Assembly (NCBI RefSeq): GCF_013155265.1
Contig: NZ_JABJXU010000001.1
Span: 424,144 to 488,143, forward strand
Source: Enterococcus sp. MMGLQ5-1
GTDB lineage: Bacteria; Bacillota; Bacilli; Lactobacillales; Streptococcaceae
Reading direction: 5' to 3'
DNA length: 64,000 nt
Part shown: piece by piece, positions 26,753 through 34,774 of the stretch
Numbering within the stretch: position 1 is the first letter of the stretch
Layout of the letters: each line of letters opens with the position of its first letter
Program-made: the position numbers and the translations under genes
The notes under the pieces: model-generated
The model's database searches: none
What the model was told of the DNA's origin: nothing
What the model saw: the letters and a program-made list of their open reading frames with translations, nothing else

Positions 26753-28195
26753 TTAAAGTCCTAACTTATAGATTGTTTTTGTCTGAATACCTTTGAATTC
26801 AAGACCGGTTTGGTCCTCTGCTGGAAAGACGCGAGCAGTTAATACTTTTTCACCATTATTAATAAAAATTTCAATCACTGATTGATCAACAAAGGCGTTA
26901 ATAATTATTTCTTTATTTGCATTAACCTGAACGCTTCTAGTGGTGCCAAAGGCTTCCGCAAAAGTTTGTCCAGCTCGACTGCGGTCTAATGTTATTATAC
27001 CATTATTTGTAATTGAAAGCTTAAGCCCATTTGTTTTTGAAGCGTAAAAATTAATTTCAGCGCTCTGATTCGCTGCAATTTTAAATTCGGCCTCATAGCT
27101 GTTATTTTTAGGTGTCTCAATAATTTCCTGACGACAGCTTAGCATTTCTTTAACTGGGTATTGGTGCAATTTACCATCTACTAGTGTCAATTCCTTGACT
27201 AAGCTTAATGTACTTGCCCAGCCTTCAGCATCAGTCGGATAACTGATATCTGGTAAACCAATCCAGCTGACTGATAGTACGCGACCATCAGGTGCATTAA
27301 AGGCTTGTGTGGCATAAACATCAAACCCTTCGTCTAAATCATAAATTTCAGATGGATTAACTAATTCCGCTTTTTCAGGATTGAAGCTTTCAGCCGTCAC
27401 ATAGGTATTAGGAAAAATATTTTGATAGCTCAAATCATTTTTTGAAAGACCCTGCGGGCAAAAGAGCAAGACTGGTTTTTGATTAATAAAGACCAGATTC
27501 GGACATTCAACCATAAAGCCAAGTGCTTTATCGGTAAATTTTAATTGATTAAGCAATTTGAATTGCTTAATATCCTTATTTTCCGCTTTGTAAAGTAAAA
27601 CGTGACCATTTTCAGCCAAATCCTGCGCACCAATGACCATATAAAGTTCGCTTTGATATTCAAAAATCATTGGATCTCTAAAATGATCTGTATAGCCGGC
27701 AGGGTGGTCAATTAAAGGCTGCTCTAATTTGGTGATTTCGCCATCTTTTGACAACCAAGCGCCATTTTGAAAGGCAAAACGCTCCCAGTTTTCATTTCTT
27801 ACATTACCTGTGTAAAATAAAAATAATTGGTCATCAATTTCTAACGCACTGCCTGAATAGACACCATGTGAGTCTAGTGGAGAGTCTGGTAATAAGGTCA
27901 AGCCTTCATATTGCCAATGAACTAGGTCATCAGAGGTCGCTTTTGCCCAAGATTTTAGACCATGACTTGCACCATAAGGAAACGCTTGGTAAAAAAGATG
28001 CCACTTGCCATTAAAATAGGAAAAGCCATTTGGATCGTTCAGCAGACCGGTTTCTGGGTCTAAGTGAAAATGATTCCGCCATTTTGACCCTTTAACGGTT
28101 TTTTTTAATAATTTAATGTAATCCTTGTCGCTTTCCCATTCTTGATATGGTCGATAGCGTTCTTCTCTTGTCCAATCGGTAATTATTTCTGTCAT
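26753..28195 (-). CDS. scrB: Sucrose-6-phosphate hydrolase (GH32)
   Basis: A 480-residue glycoside hydrolase family 32 enzyme. The nucleophile motif is in HLDPETGLLNDPNGFSY, FRDPM is the RDP motif, and ECPNLV contains the acid/base Glu. A C-terminal beta-sandwich follows (about residue 340 on). Cytoplasmic location (no signal peptide) fits cleavage of imported sucrose 6-phosphate to glucose 6-phosphate and fructose. AAGGA lies before the ATG on the minus strand. It is the first gene of a two-gene operon with a LacI regulator. A related beta-fructosidase specificity cannot be excluded. Confidence 0.88.
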   Translation of the reverse strand: MTEIITDWTREERYRPYQEWESDKDYIKLLKKTVKGSKWRNHFHLDPETGLLNDPNGFSYFNGKWHLFYQAFPYGASHGLKSWAKATSDDLVHWQYEGLTLLPDSPLDSHGVYSGSALEIDDQLFLFYTGNVRNENWERFAFQNGAWLSKDGEITKLEQPLIDHPAGYTDHFRDPMIFEYQSELYMVIGAQDLAENGHVLLYKAENKDIKQFKLLNQLKFTDKALGFMVECPNLVFINQKPVLLFCPQGLSKNDLSYQNIFPNTYVTAESFNPEKAELVNPSEIYDLDEGFDVYATQAFNAPDGRVLSVSWIGLPDISYPTDAEGWASTLSLVKELTLVDGKLHQYPVKEMLSCRQEIIETPKNNSYEAEFKIAANQSAEINFYASKTNGLKLSITNNGIITLDRSRAGQTFAEAFGTTRSVQVNANKEIIINAFVDQSVIEIFINNGEKVLTARVFPAEDQTGLEFKGIQTKTIYKLGL

Positions 28196-28265
28196 GATTT
28201 CAATTCAATCCTTTATTATAAATTTTGAAAGCCTATTCAACACTATTTTATCAGTAATCGAATAT

Positions 28266-28283
28266 ATGTCAAACGATTATCAT
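28266..28283. promoter_or_regulatory. Candidate LacI-type operator upstream of scrB
   Basis: ATGTCAAACGATTATCAT is an imperfect palindrome around a central CG, typical of LacI-family sites, about 70 bp before scrB. AATCG/CGATT arms (28256-28260/28274-28278) overlap it. A minus-strand TATAAT is at 28220-28215. Confidence 0.4.
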
Positions 28284-28412
28284 ATTTTGTTGAATTTTCA
28301 ATGCAATCCCTAAAATAACGACGTATTTAGTGTTGTTTAAGTGTATAATTTGAATAAAATTGTATTATTAATCACTCAAAGTATCCGTAGTGATACTCAA
28401 AAGGAGTTTATG

Positions 28413-29324
28413 ATGAATTTTCAACAGTTTAAATATATTGATGCGATTGAAAAAACAGGCTCAATTAACGCTGCTGCGCAATCTTTATTTGTAACAGCCT
28501 CAACCATCTCTAGTGCTCTAAAAGGCTTAGAGGCGGAGCTTGGGCTTCAGATTTTTACGCGTTCAAAGAAGGGAATGGTAGCAACCCATCTAGGTGCTGA
28601 TTTTATAAGGAGTATACGTGGCGTACTCTCTCAAATGACGGAAATTGAAGCTGCCTACCTGAATCATTCGAGCCATAAAAAAGTTTTATCAATCACAAGT
28701 CAGCATTACGACTTTGCCTCGGTTGCCTTTGCCAACTTAATTCAAACAATTGATACCGAAAGCTATACGTTCCGTTTTTTAGAAACGGATACAAAGCAGG
28801 TGATATCTGATGTTAAGCATAATATTAGTCAAATTGGTCTAATCTACTTAAGTGCCTTTAATTCAAAGATATTAAATCGCGTTTTGGAGCAGGAAGGTCT
28901 TTCCTTTCATCCATTATTCAGCTTCCAGCCTCATGTCTTTTTAGGGAAAACACATCCCCTAGCACAGCAAGATGAAATAAGCTATGACCAATTGGATAAA
29001 TATCCTGCGATTACTTTTGAACAGGCAGAGGATTCCCCTATTTATTTTTCAGAGGAGCCTCAAATGAGTCAAAATTCGGCTAAAAAAATTATTGTTGGCG
29101 ATCGTGCGAGTGCGATTAATATTTTGATTCATTCGGAGAGCTATTTAATTGGTTCAGGCATTATGAGTAGCAATATTACCAAAAATGAATTGATAGTTAT
29201 TCCAATAGCGACACCATTTCAAGATACGATTGGGTGGCTACAAAATAAGGATAGTCAGCTATTACCAGAAATTGCCACCTTTTTGCAATTTTTACGGGCA
29301 GAAATCACAGATCGACTAATATAG
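28413..29324 (+). CDS. LysR family transcriptional regulator
   Basis: A 303-residue LysR regulator. The N-terminal helix-turn-helix is TGSINAAAQSLFVTASTISSALKGLEAELG, continuing to FTRSKKGM. The effector domain lies at about residues 90-295. I choose ATG 28413 (seven bases after AAAGGAG); an ATG three bases earlier is possible, and the frame stays open a further 72 bases to a GTG. It precedes a sulfur amino acid gene by about 200 bp on the same strand, so control of sulfur metabolism (as with CmbR-like regulators) is a reasonable guess, not shown. Confidence 0.85.
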   Translation: MNFQQFKYIDAIEKTGSINAAAQSLFVTASTISSALKGLEAELGLQIFTRSKKGMVATHLGADFIRSIRGVLSQMTEIEAAYLNHSSHKKVLSITSQHYDFASVAFANLIQTIDTESYTFRFLETDTKQVISDVKHNISQIGLIYLSAFNSKILNRVLEQEGLSFHPLFSFQPHVFLGKTHPLAQQDEISYDQLDKYPAITFEQAEDSPIYFSEEPQMSQNSAKKIIVGDRASAINILIHSESYLIGSGIMSSNITKNELIVIPIATPFQDTIGWLQNKDSQLLPEIATFLQFLRAEITDRLI

Positions 29325-29521
29325 TAATTATTTAGCTTAATCATTCGTTTTTTTCGATGATATGTGTTCAAATTTTTTCGCTAGCTGCTGTCTTTTTTTA
29401 ATGTTAAGATAATTTCACTATCATTGTAGTAGTTGACGGTAGTTTAGAAAATAGCGTAATAAATATTTATAAGAGTATTAACAATTAATAATTAATAGTA
29501 TAAACATTGAGGAGGGATTTT

Positions 29522-30802
29522 ATGACTAATCACAATTTAGGCTTTGATACGTTGCAGGTACATGCAGGTCAGGTACCTGATCCGACAACTGGGGCTAGAG
29601 CAGTGCCAATTTATCAAACAACATCATATGTTTTTAAGGATACCGAGGAAGCGGAAGGTCGGTTTGCTTTAACAAATGCAGGAAATATCTATAGTCGACT
29701 GACTAACCCAACAACTGATGTTTTTGAACAAAGAATTGCTGCATTAGAAGGTGGGACAGCGGCACTTGCTGTTGCTTCTGGCTCTGCTGCGGTAACCTAT
29801 GCCATTTTAAATATTGCCAATGCAGGTGATAACATTGTTTCTGCAAGCACTCTATATGGTGGTACTTATAGTTTATTTGCTAACACATTACCAAAGTATG
29901 GCATTAAGGCTCATTTTGTCAATCCAGATCAGCCAGCCAATTTTGAGGCAGCTATTGATGAAAAAACGAAAGCCATATACTATGAAACGCTTGGTAATCC
30001 TAGTAACAGCATTATTGATTACGATGAGGTTGCTAAGATTGCTCAAAAGCATCATTTACCGATTATTGTCGATGCAACCTTTTCAACACCTTATTTATTT
30101 AAACCATTTGAGCATGGCGCAAATGTTATTGTTCATTCGGCAACCAAGTTTATTGGCGGGCATGGGACTTCAATTGGTGGGGTAATTGTTGAAGGTGGCA
30201 ATTTTGATTGGACTAATGGTAAGTTTCCCGGCTTCACTGAGCCAGATGAATCATATCATGGCATCAAATTTGCAGATTTAGGTGGCGCAGCCTTTGCGAC
30301 TAAGATTCGTGCACAGCTATTACGTGATACTGGCGCAGCCTTATCACCATTTCATTCATGGTTATTTATCCAGGGCTTAGAGACTTTATCTTTGCGGGTG
30401 CAACGTCATGTTGATAATACTGAGAAAATTGTTGATTTTTTATTGCAGCATCCGAAGGTTGGCAAGGTTGATCATCCTTATGCCAAAACAAGCCCATATC
30501 ATCAATTAGCAGAAAAATATTATCCTAAAGGCGCAGGCTCAATTTTTACCTTTTCTCTAAAGGATCAATCTGTTCAAAAGAGTCGTGATTTAATTGATGC
30601 CTTGGAAATCTTTTCTCAATTAGCCAATGTTGCCGATACCAAGTCTTTAGTGATTCATCCAGCAACAACCACGCATCAACAGCTATCACCTGAGGAACAA
30701 ATTGCCGCTGGCTTTGGTCCAGAGGTGATTCGTCTGTCCATAGGCTTAGAGGATGTGAATGATTTAATTGCTGATTTAACACAGGCACTTAATAAGATTT
30801 AG
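29522..30802 (+). CDS. metY: O-acetylhomoserine aminocarboxypropyltransferase/sulfhydrylase
   Basis: A 426-residue PLP enzyme of the Cys/Met metabolism family. The long form with [10 protein letters not shown] at the start and the PLP lysine in [16 protein letters not shown] points to O-acetylhomoserine sulfhydrylase, which makes homocysteine from O-acetylhomoserine and sulfide. The insert around [13 protein letters not shown] is typical of the MetY type, not of cystathionine synthases. ATG 29522 follows GAGGAGGG; the TTG at 29507 is too early. A TTGACG (29433-29438) upstream may be its -35. The LysR regulator is next door. Confidence 0.92.
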   Translation: MTNHNLGFDTLQVHAGQVPDPTTGARAVPIYQTTSYVFKDTEEAEGRFALTNAGNIYSRLTNPTTDVFEQRIAALEGGTAALAVASGSAAVTYAILNIANAGDNIVSASTLYGGTYSLFANTLPKYGIKAHFVNPDQPANFEAAIDEKTKAIYYETLGNPSNSIIDYDEVAKIAQKHHLPIIVDATFSTPYLFKPFEHGANVIVHSATKFIGGHGTSIGGVIVEGGNFDWTNGKFPGFTEPDESYHGIKFADLGGAAFATKIRAQLLRDTGAALSPFHSWLFIQGLETLSLRVQRHVDNTEKIVDFLLQHPKVGKVDHPYAKTSPYHQLAEKYYPKGAGSIFTFSLKDQSVQKSRDLIDALEIFSQLANVADTKSLVIHPATTTHQQLSPEEQIAAGFGPEVIRLSIGLEDVNDLIADLTQALNKI

Positions 30803-30859
30803 TGAAAGCAATTTTTGTTAGAGGTTGAGTCATTAATCGTTTAATTATGTGAAAAGTTC

Positions 30860-30888
30860 TTGACAGACTAACTTACTTTCAGTATGAT
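30860..30888 (+). promoter_or_regulatory. Strong rpsD promoter
   Basis: TTGACA (30860-30865), 17-bp spacer, TATGAT (30883-30888). Confidence 0.85.
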
Positions 30889-30904
30889 GGTAGGAGTGTA
30901 AAAT

Positions 30905-31048
30905 ACGTGCAGCATAGTTGTAGAGGTCACGTCAACAGTTTTGAACATGGAGCTAGTAACCGCGGCTGCAAAGGTGAACGTTAGTCAAAACTGCACGTCC
31001 TCGGGCAATTTAAGTCACTATTTTACTCCAAAATAGGTCGATTAGACC
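30905..31048 (+). promoter_or_regulatory. Structured rpsD leader, candidate S4 autoregulatory RNA
   Basis: The leader of about 180 nt has a closing stem ACGTGCAG (30905-30912) with CTGCACGT (30991-30998). Inside it AGTTTTGA can pair with TCAAAACT. Two small hairpins follow: CTATTTT/AAAATAG (31018-31024/31030-31036) and GGTC/GACC (31036-31039/31045-31048). No T-run terminator is present. S4 represses its own mRNA through such leaders in other bacteria; whether this fold binds S4 is inference. Confidence 0.55.
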
Positions 31049-31076
31049 AAACTTATTATATTGGAGGAATTTATTA

Positions 31077-31688
31077 ATGTCTCGTTACACAGGACCATCA
31101 TGGAAAGTATCACGTCGTTTAGGTATTTCATTAACTGGATCAGGCAAGGAATTAGCTCGCCGTCCATACGTTCCCGGTCAACATGGACCAAACAATCGTG
31201 GTAAGCTTTCAGAATACGGTTTACAATTAGCTGAAAAGCAAAAATTACGTCATACTTATGGCTTAAATGAACGTCAATTCCGTAATTTATTTGTGCAAGC
31301 TTCAAAAATTAAAGAAGGTACACTTGGTTTCAACTTCATGGTGTTATTAGAACGTCGTTTAGACAATGTTGTTTTCCGTTTAGGTCTTGCAACTACTCGT
31401 CGTCAAGCACGTCAATTTGTTAACCATGGTCATATTTTAGTTGACGGCAAACGTGTGGATATCCCTTCATACCGTGTTGAAGTAGGTCAAGTAATTACTG
31501 TTCGTGAAAAATCTCAAAATGTACCAGCTATCAAAGAAGCTGTTGAAGCAATCTTAGGTCGTCCAGCATTTGTTACTTTTGATACTGAAAAATTAGAAGG
31601 TTCATTAACTCGTTTACCAGAGCGTGATGAAATTAACCCAGAAATCAACGAAGCACTTATCGTTGAATACTATAACAAACAAATGTAA
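31077..31688 (+). CDS. rpsD: 30S ribosomal protein S4
   Basis: The 203-residue protein is S4, which nucleates 30S assembly at the 16S five-way junction. It starts [15 protein letters not shown] and has the S4 RNA-binding domain around [13 protein letters not shown] and [17 protein letters not shown]. There is no zinc-finger Cys cluster (C- form). TTGGAGGAA precedes the ATG. It is monocistronic with its own strong promoter and leader. Its last codons (AACAAACAAATGTAA) are part of a 15-bp sequence repeated 138 bp downstream, marking a likely integration site. Confidence 0.98.
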   Translation: MSRYTGPSWKVSRRLGISLTGSGKELARRPYVPGQHGPNNRGKLSEYGLQLAEKQKLRHTYGLNERQFRNLFVQASKIKEGTLGFNFMVLLERRLDNVVFRLGLATTRRQARQFVNHGHILVDGKRVDIPSYRVEVGQVITVREKSQNVPAIKEAVEAILGRPAFVTFDTEKLEGSLTRLPERDEINPEINEALIVEYYNKQM

Positions 31689-31690
31689 TC
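31676..31690. repeat. Candidate attachment core at the rpsD 3' end
   Basis: CAAACAAATGTAATC spans the last rpsD codons and is repeated exactly at 31814-31828. A degenerate copy CAAACTAATGTCAT is at 40067-40080. Duplication of the end of a target gene is a mark of site-specific integration. Confidence 0.55.
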
Positions 31691-31734
31691 GAAGTCGTAA
31701 AGACAATTTATTTTCTTTACAGCGGAGTGTCGTT

Positions 31735-31905
31735 TGTTTGAGGGCACTTTGTTGTTTGCGTAGCAAACCATGCTAAGCATTTTTGGGATTTATCCAAAAG
31801 ACAAAGTGCCAGTCAAACAAATGTAATCTTACAAGCCTTGTATCCCTTGTTTATCAAGTGGTTCAAGGCTTTTTCTTTGCCTAAAATAGTGAAAAATAGC
31901 AAAAA
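31735..31905. repeat. Left flanking direct repeat of the rpsD-linked island
   Basis: The stretch from CACTTTGTTGTTTGC to about 31905 aligns throughout with 39985-40155. Shared blocks include CACTTTGTTGTT, TTTATC-CAAAAG, GCCAGTCAAAC-AATGT, AAGCCTT, CCCTTGT and AAGGCTTTTT, with scattered differences. It contains the core copy at 31814-31828 and a terminator hairpin. The integrase remnant ends three bases away. Confidence 0.7.
31833..31875 (+). terminator. Terminator inside left flanking repeat
   Basis: AAGCCTTG (31833-31840) pairs with CAAGGCTT (31864-31871), followed by T. It probably ends rpsD transcripts. Confidence 0.7.
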
Positions 31906-31907
31906 TA

Positions 31908-32100
31908 TCAGAAACTTAGATTATTCGGCTTATCAACTAAGTCATTTTTCATATTTTTAGTAACGTGAGTATAGACAGATATTGTCATTCTTTCTTCTGC
32001 ATGTCCGACACGATCCGCAATCACTTTTATCGGAATATTGTTTTCTAGTGCCCACTCCATGAGACTGAATCAAATGTCAGTGGCGAAATGAAGCTGAGCC
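31908..32100 (-). pseudogene. Tyrosine recombinase (phage/ICE integrase) C-terminal remnant
   Basis: Read on the minus strand to TGA at 31910-31908, this gives SLMEWALENNIPIKVIADRV, then GHAEERMTISVYTHVT and a short tail. The block V-x-x-RVGH...TISVYTHVT is the end of a tyrosine integrase, with the conserved His and the catalytic Tyr. Upstream, another frame gives ISPLTF, matching the PHxxRH region after a frameshift. The rest of the gene is missing and no start is seen. An integrase tail ending at the flanking repeat is the usual attL-int arrangement. It is surely inactive. Confidence 0.8.
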
Positions 32101-32154
32101 TACCAAATGAATAAGAGCGTTACGATTAATTTCGTAGCGAATTTTTATTGAAAA

Positions 32155-32163
32155 TGGTATAAT
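32155..32163 (+). promoter_or_regulatory. Extended -10 promoter for the GNAT gene
   Basis: TGGTATAAT, 28 bp before the start codon. Confidence 0.5.
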
Positions 32164-32191
32164 GACGTAATTTAAATGAATGGGTGGTTAA

Positions 32192-32656
32192 ATGGAAATT
32201 AAACAAGTCTCAAATAATTATATTGATTTTGTAAATCTAACCCAACAATTGGATAAACATTTACATGAACTTGGCGCAGAAGAAGCTGAAGATGAGCGTG
32301 AAAAATACGATGCACTTAATCAAGTAGACAATATTTCGTGGGCATTAATTGCTTATGATGATAATTTGGCAATTGGTTGTGCAGCAATAAAGCGATTTGA
32401 TGATAAAACTGTGGAGGTTAAAAGAGTTTTTGTTGATGATAAATATCGCGGTAGAGGGATAGCTAGAAAACTGATTCATGAACTAGAAGAAAAAGTTAAG
32501 AGCGAAGGTTATCAAGAATTAGTTTTGGAAACGGGAAAAAATAATTTGGCAGCAATTACAATGTATCAAAAATTCAATTACCAATTCATCGATAATTATC
32601 CACCTTATGAGAATATGTCAGATTCAGTTTGCATGAAAAAAATCTTATTTGTTTGA
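32192..32656 (+). CDS. GNAT family N-acetyltransferase
   Basis: A 154-residue acetyltransferase. VKRVFVDDKYRGRGIARKLIHE holds the acetyl-CoA pyrophosphate loop (RGRGIA), and ELVLETGKNNLAAITMYQKFNY is the C-terminal motif B region. The pattern resembles small PhnO/YncA-like proteins that act on amino groups of small molecules; the substrate is unknown. GGGTGG precedes the ATG. It sits alone in the island between the integrase remnant and decayed genes, and has its own promoter. Confidence 0.85.
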   Translation: MEIKQVSNNYIDFVNLTQQLDKHLHELGAEEAEDEREKYDALNQVDNISWALIAYDDNLAIGCAAIKRFDDKTVEVKRVFVDDKYRGRGIARKLIHELEEKVKSEGYQELVLETGKNNLAAITMYQKFNYQFIDNYPPYENMSDSVCMKKILFV

Positions 32657-33107
32657 TTATCAACTCAAATTAATCCCAGACGTTTTTGATTTTTAAAGTC
32701 CAATTAAAGATTGCCGTTTTATGATTAGCTCATCCCAAATAAATAGATTATGAGTAAAATTGAACTTGTTGGTTGGGTAAATGTAATTTTATTATTATTT
32801 GGTGTGCTTAAATGCATTTTCGCTAATATAAAATGACATAATTGTCATTTGCTTAATATAATCGGAGCGATGACTATTGCTTTTCTTCTTTTAGGAAAAA
32901 GATTTTCAGTCTGTTATCCTTAATTTTATTTGGCCATCGTAGGTTTTTTAAGTATCGTATTAGCCTATATTTAAAATTCACCTCAGGGTTTTAGTGGATT
33001 AATAATTATAAATTTAGTAGACCCTAATAAGTTAGCCTCGACATTATTTCGAGCAGGAAAGTTTTAACCTGCTAATAGTGAGCGGGTTAATGTTAGGAGG
33101 AAATATC
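32657..33107. other. Non-coding stretch with decayed fragments
   Basis: No intact gene is seen. A 29-codon frame at 32750 reads MSKIELVGWVNVILLLFGVL and stops soon after; it looks like the start of a lost small membrane protein. Near 33053-33072 GCAGG/CCTGC can form a hairpin. The stretch is AT-rich with many stops. Confidence 0.5.
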
Positions 33108-33466
33108 ATGCAAATGAATAAATTATGGAATCCGGTTGTAAAACCTCAATATTTTAATCTTATAACGAAATTCCTTCGGGGATGGATTCAGGGACTGAAG
33201 AAATGCTCCCACTATATCATTATAGCGAGCTAAATCCTTAAGAAAATCTTGCCATTAATTTATATATTATTGGCGAAACTGACTAGTGGGATAAAAATAT
33301 TAACAATATTCAACCAGTATTTTCATGGTATGAATTTTCAATTTTTGACTATGTTTTAAATAAAGTCGCTGTATTGCATGATTTGCTAAATTCAAAAGAT
33401 GATTATCAAGAACGTGATTTTTACACTCCTGAACTATTGAACTTTGCAATGCTAAAAACTGAATAG
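33108..33466 (+). pseudogene. Decayed gene of unknown function
   Basis: ATG 33108 has a strong AGGAGG but the frame stops after 41 codons. A shift near 33170 leads into another frame reading IPSGMDSGTEEMLPLYHY, with in-frame stops at ELNP*EN and ETD*WD. It then continues as NINNIQPVFSWYEFSIFDYV to a final TAG at 33464-33466. The good ribosome-binding site and protein-like content show a former gene of roughly 118 codons. The family is not recognised; an immunity-type protein would fit the neighbourhood. Confidence 0.65.
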
Positions 33467-33587
33467 GATATTCTTGCTCTCATAATCGATAGGCGCATTT
33501 TTATATAAGATTTTTTTATTTTAAGAGGTTATTGCATGTTAATAATGATTAGAACAGTTTTTTTTAGGATATAATTGATTTTCAAAA

Positions 33588-33686
33588 ATGGCTATATCTC
33601 AGGGTTTAATAGAGCTTCTATCATTAATAGGTAGCGCTGGCAATGAAACTTTAGATATTGTGATTAAAAGCTTAAACTCAAAATAA
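33588..33686 (+). CDS. Small open frame, 32 residues, uncertain
   Basis: ATG 33588 to TAA 33686 reads MAISQGLIELLSLIGSAGNE and a short tail. The ribosome-binding site (AGGAT) is weak. It may be the tail of a lost gene rather than a true small protein. A terminator lies 48 bp downstream. Confidence 0.25.
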   Translation: MAISQGLIELLSLIGSAGNETLDIVIKSLNSK

Positions 33687-33733
33687 AAAGGATGACACTA
33701 AATTTAGTGTAATTGATATAAAATAAGTTAATA

Positions 33734-33776
33734 AACTCACTCTTAGTTTTTCATTTAATTATTGAGTGAGTTTTTT
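33734..33776 (+). terminator. Orphan terminator in the island
   Basis: AACTCACTC (33734-33742) pairs with GAGTGAGTT (33764-33772), followed by T. From here to 34143 no gene is seen. Confidence 0.75.
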
Positions 33777-34143
33777 ATGTAGGAATAATATTTTGAATAG
33801 TGTTCATGATATAATTGCAGCTAAGAGATTGATAACTTGCGGTGTAGTTAAGCGTAAAAACCTTATCTCATTCTTGCAGTTGCAATCTGAAGTAAATAAT
33901 AGTATAAGTATAAAACGCAATGTCATTATAACGTAGATACAGCATAATATTTCATATAGAATGTAACTATACTGACGATACGAAAGCGAAATTAGCTATT
34001 TACTAAAGTTGAGCTCAAAATTGGTTTTCAGTGCTGTTATTTCTTATAAATTACTTGTCTTTAAAAAAATGCTGTGATAATCTTATTATAAATTATTAAA
34101 AATGTTATTTATTAAATTTATTAATAGATTTGAGGGATTATTA

Positions 34144-34413
34144 ATGGCTAAAGTTGCATCTGATTATGGTGTCGCCGTAGGCGCTGCTGCTGGCATTGCG
34201 GGCGTTCAAGCAGATACGAGTAAAAAAACAGTTACGCTAAGTGAAAGTAACATCCAAAGTATGAAGGACGGCGCGAGTGTTAACAATCAGCTTTTGTCTG
34301 ATTTGAGTCAATTAGTGAGCTGTGTTCAAGCACAGGCAGACAAGTTTCCACAGTTAGCTGAAAAAATTGCCTTGCGTGATAGTCAGGCTAGCTTTAATGC
34401 TGGGGGCAATTAA
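34144..34413 (+). CDS. Small type VII secretion partner, Lap1/TIGR04197-like
   Basis: An 89-residue Ala/Ser-rich helical protein (MAKVASDYGVAVGAAAG at the start, then an amphipathic second half). Its size, start and position resemble the DUF3130/TIGR04197 'SACOL2603 family' proteins that bind the LXG domain and take it to the EssC machine. ATG 34144 follows GAGGG; an in-frame ATG at 34102 is less likely because the extra residues are hydrophobic junk. The next two genes complete the three-gene LXG cassette. Assignment is by pattern and context, not alignment. Confidence 0.65.
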   Translation: MAKVASDYGVAVGAAAGIAGVQADTSKKTVTLSESNIQSMKDGASVNNQLLSDLSQLVSCVQAQADKFPQLAEKIALRDSQASFNAGGN

Positions 34414-34414
34414 A

Positions 34415-34774
34415 TTGAAAGATATTAATGGCAATGAACGTTTATTATACAATCAAAAAATTACGGAAAAAGAGCGGGAAATGGAAGAAATTTCCGCTCA
34501 AAAGCGCCAAATTGAGCAGGTGTTATTTAACCTAGAAGAAGATCTGGCGAATCATCATCAACAGCTAATCAATCTCAATGATGAGCTGGTTGTTAAAGGT
34601 GCTGATGATTATCGGCTGAATCAGGAAAATGAAACCATTCAGCACTATCAATTTAAGCGCATTATCAGCGCGCAATCCGAACAATTAAATCACGCATTTA
34701 AACAATCAATTAACGAATTAGAAAATGAGCGTGAGGCACTTTATCGGGAAAGGAATGAGTTAGCTTGGGATTAA
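34415..34774 (+). CDS. Coiled-coil type VII secretion partner, Lap2/DUF3958-like
   Basis: A 119-residue, strongly charged, coiled-coil protein (EKEREMEEISAQKRQIEQVL, later LENEREALYRERNEL). TTG 34415 lies eight bases after GGGGG and two bases after the previous stop, so I prefer it; ATG 34397 in frame is the alternative. Its end overlaps the LXG gene by 10 bases. In LXG operons the second small helical protein (DUF3958, Lap2) forms a complex with Lap1 and the LXG domain. Confidence 0.6.
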   Translation: MKDINGNERLLYNQKITEKEREMEEISAQKRQIEQVLFNLEEDLANHHQQLINLNDELVVKGADDYRLNQENETIQHYQFKRIISAQSEQLNHAFKQSINELENEREALYRERNELAWD

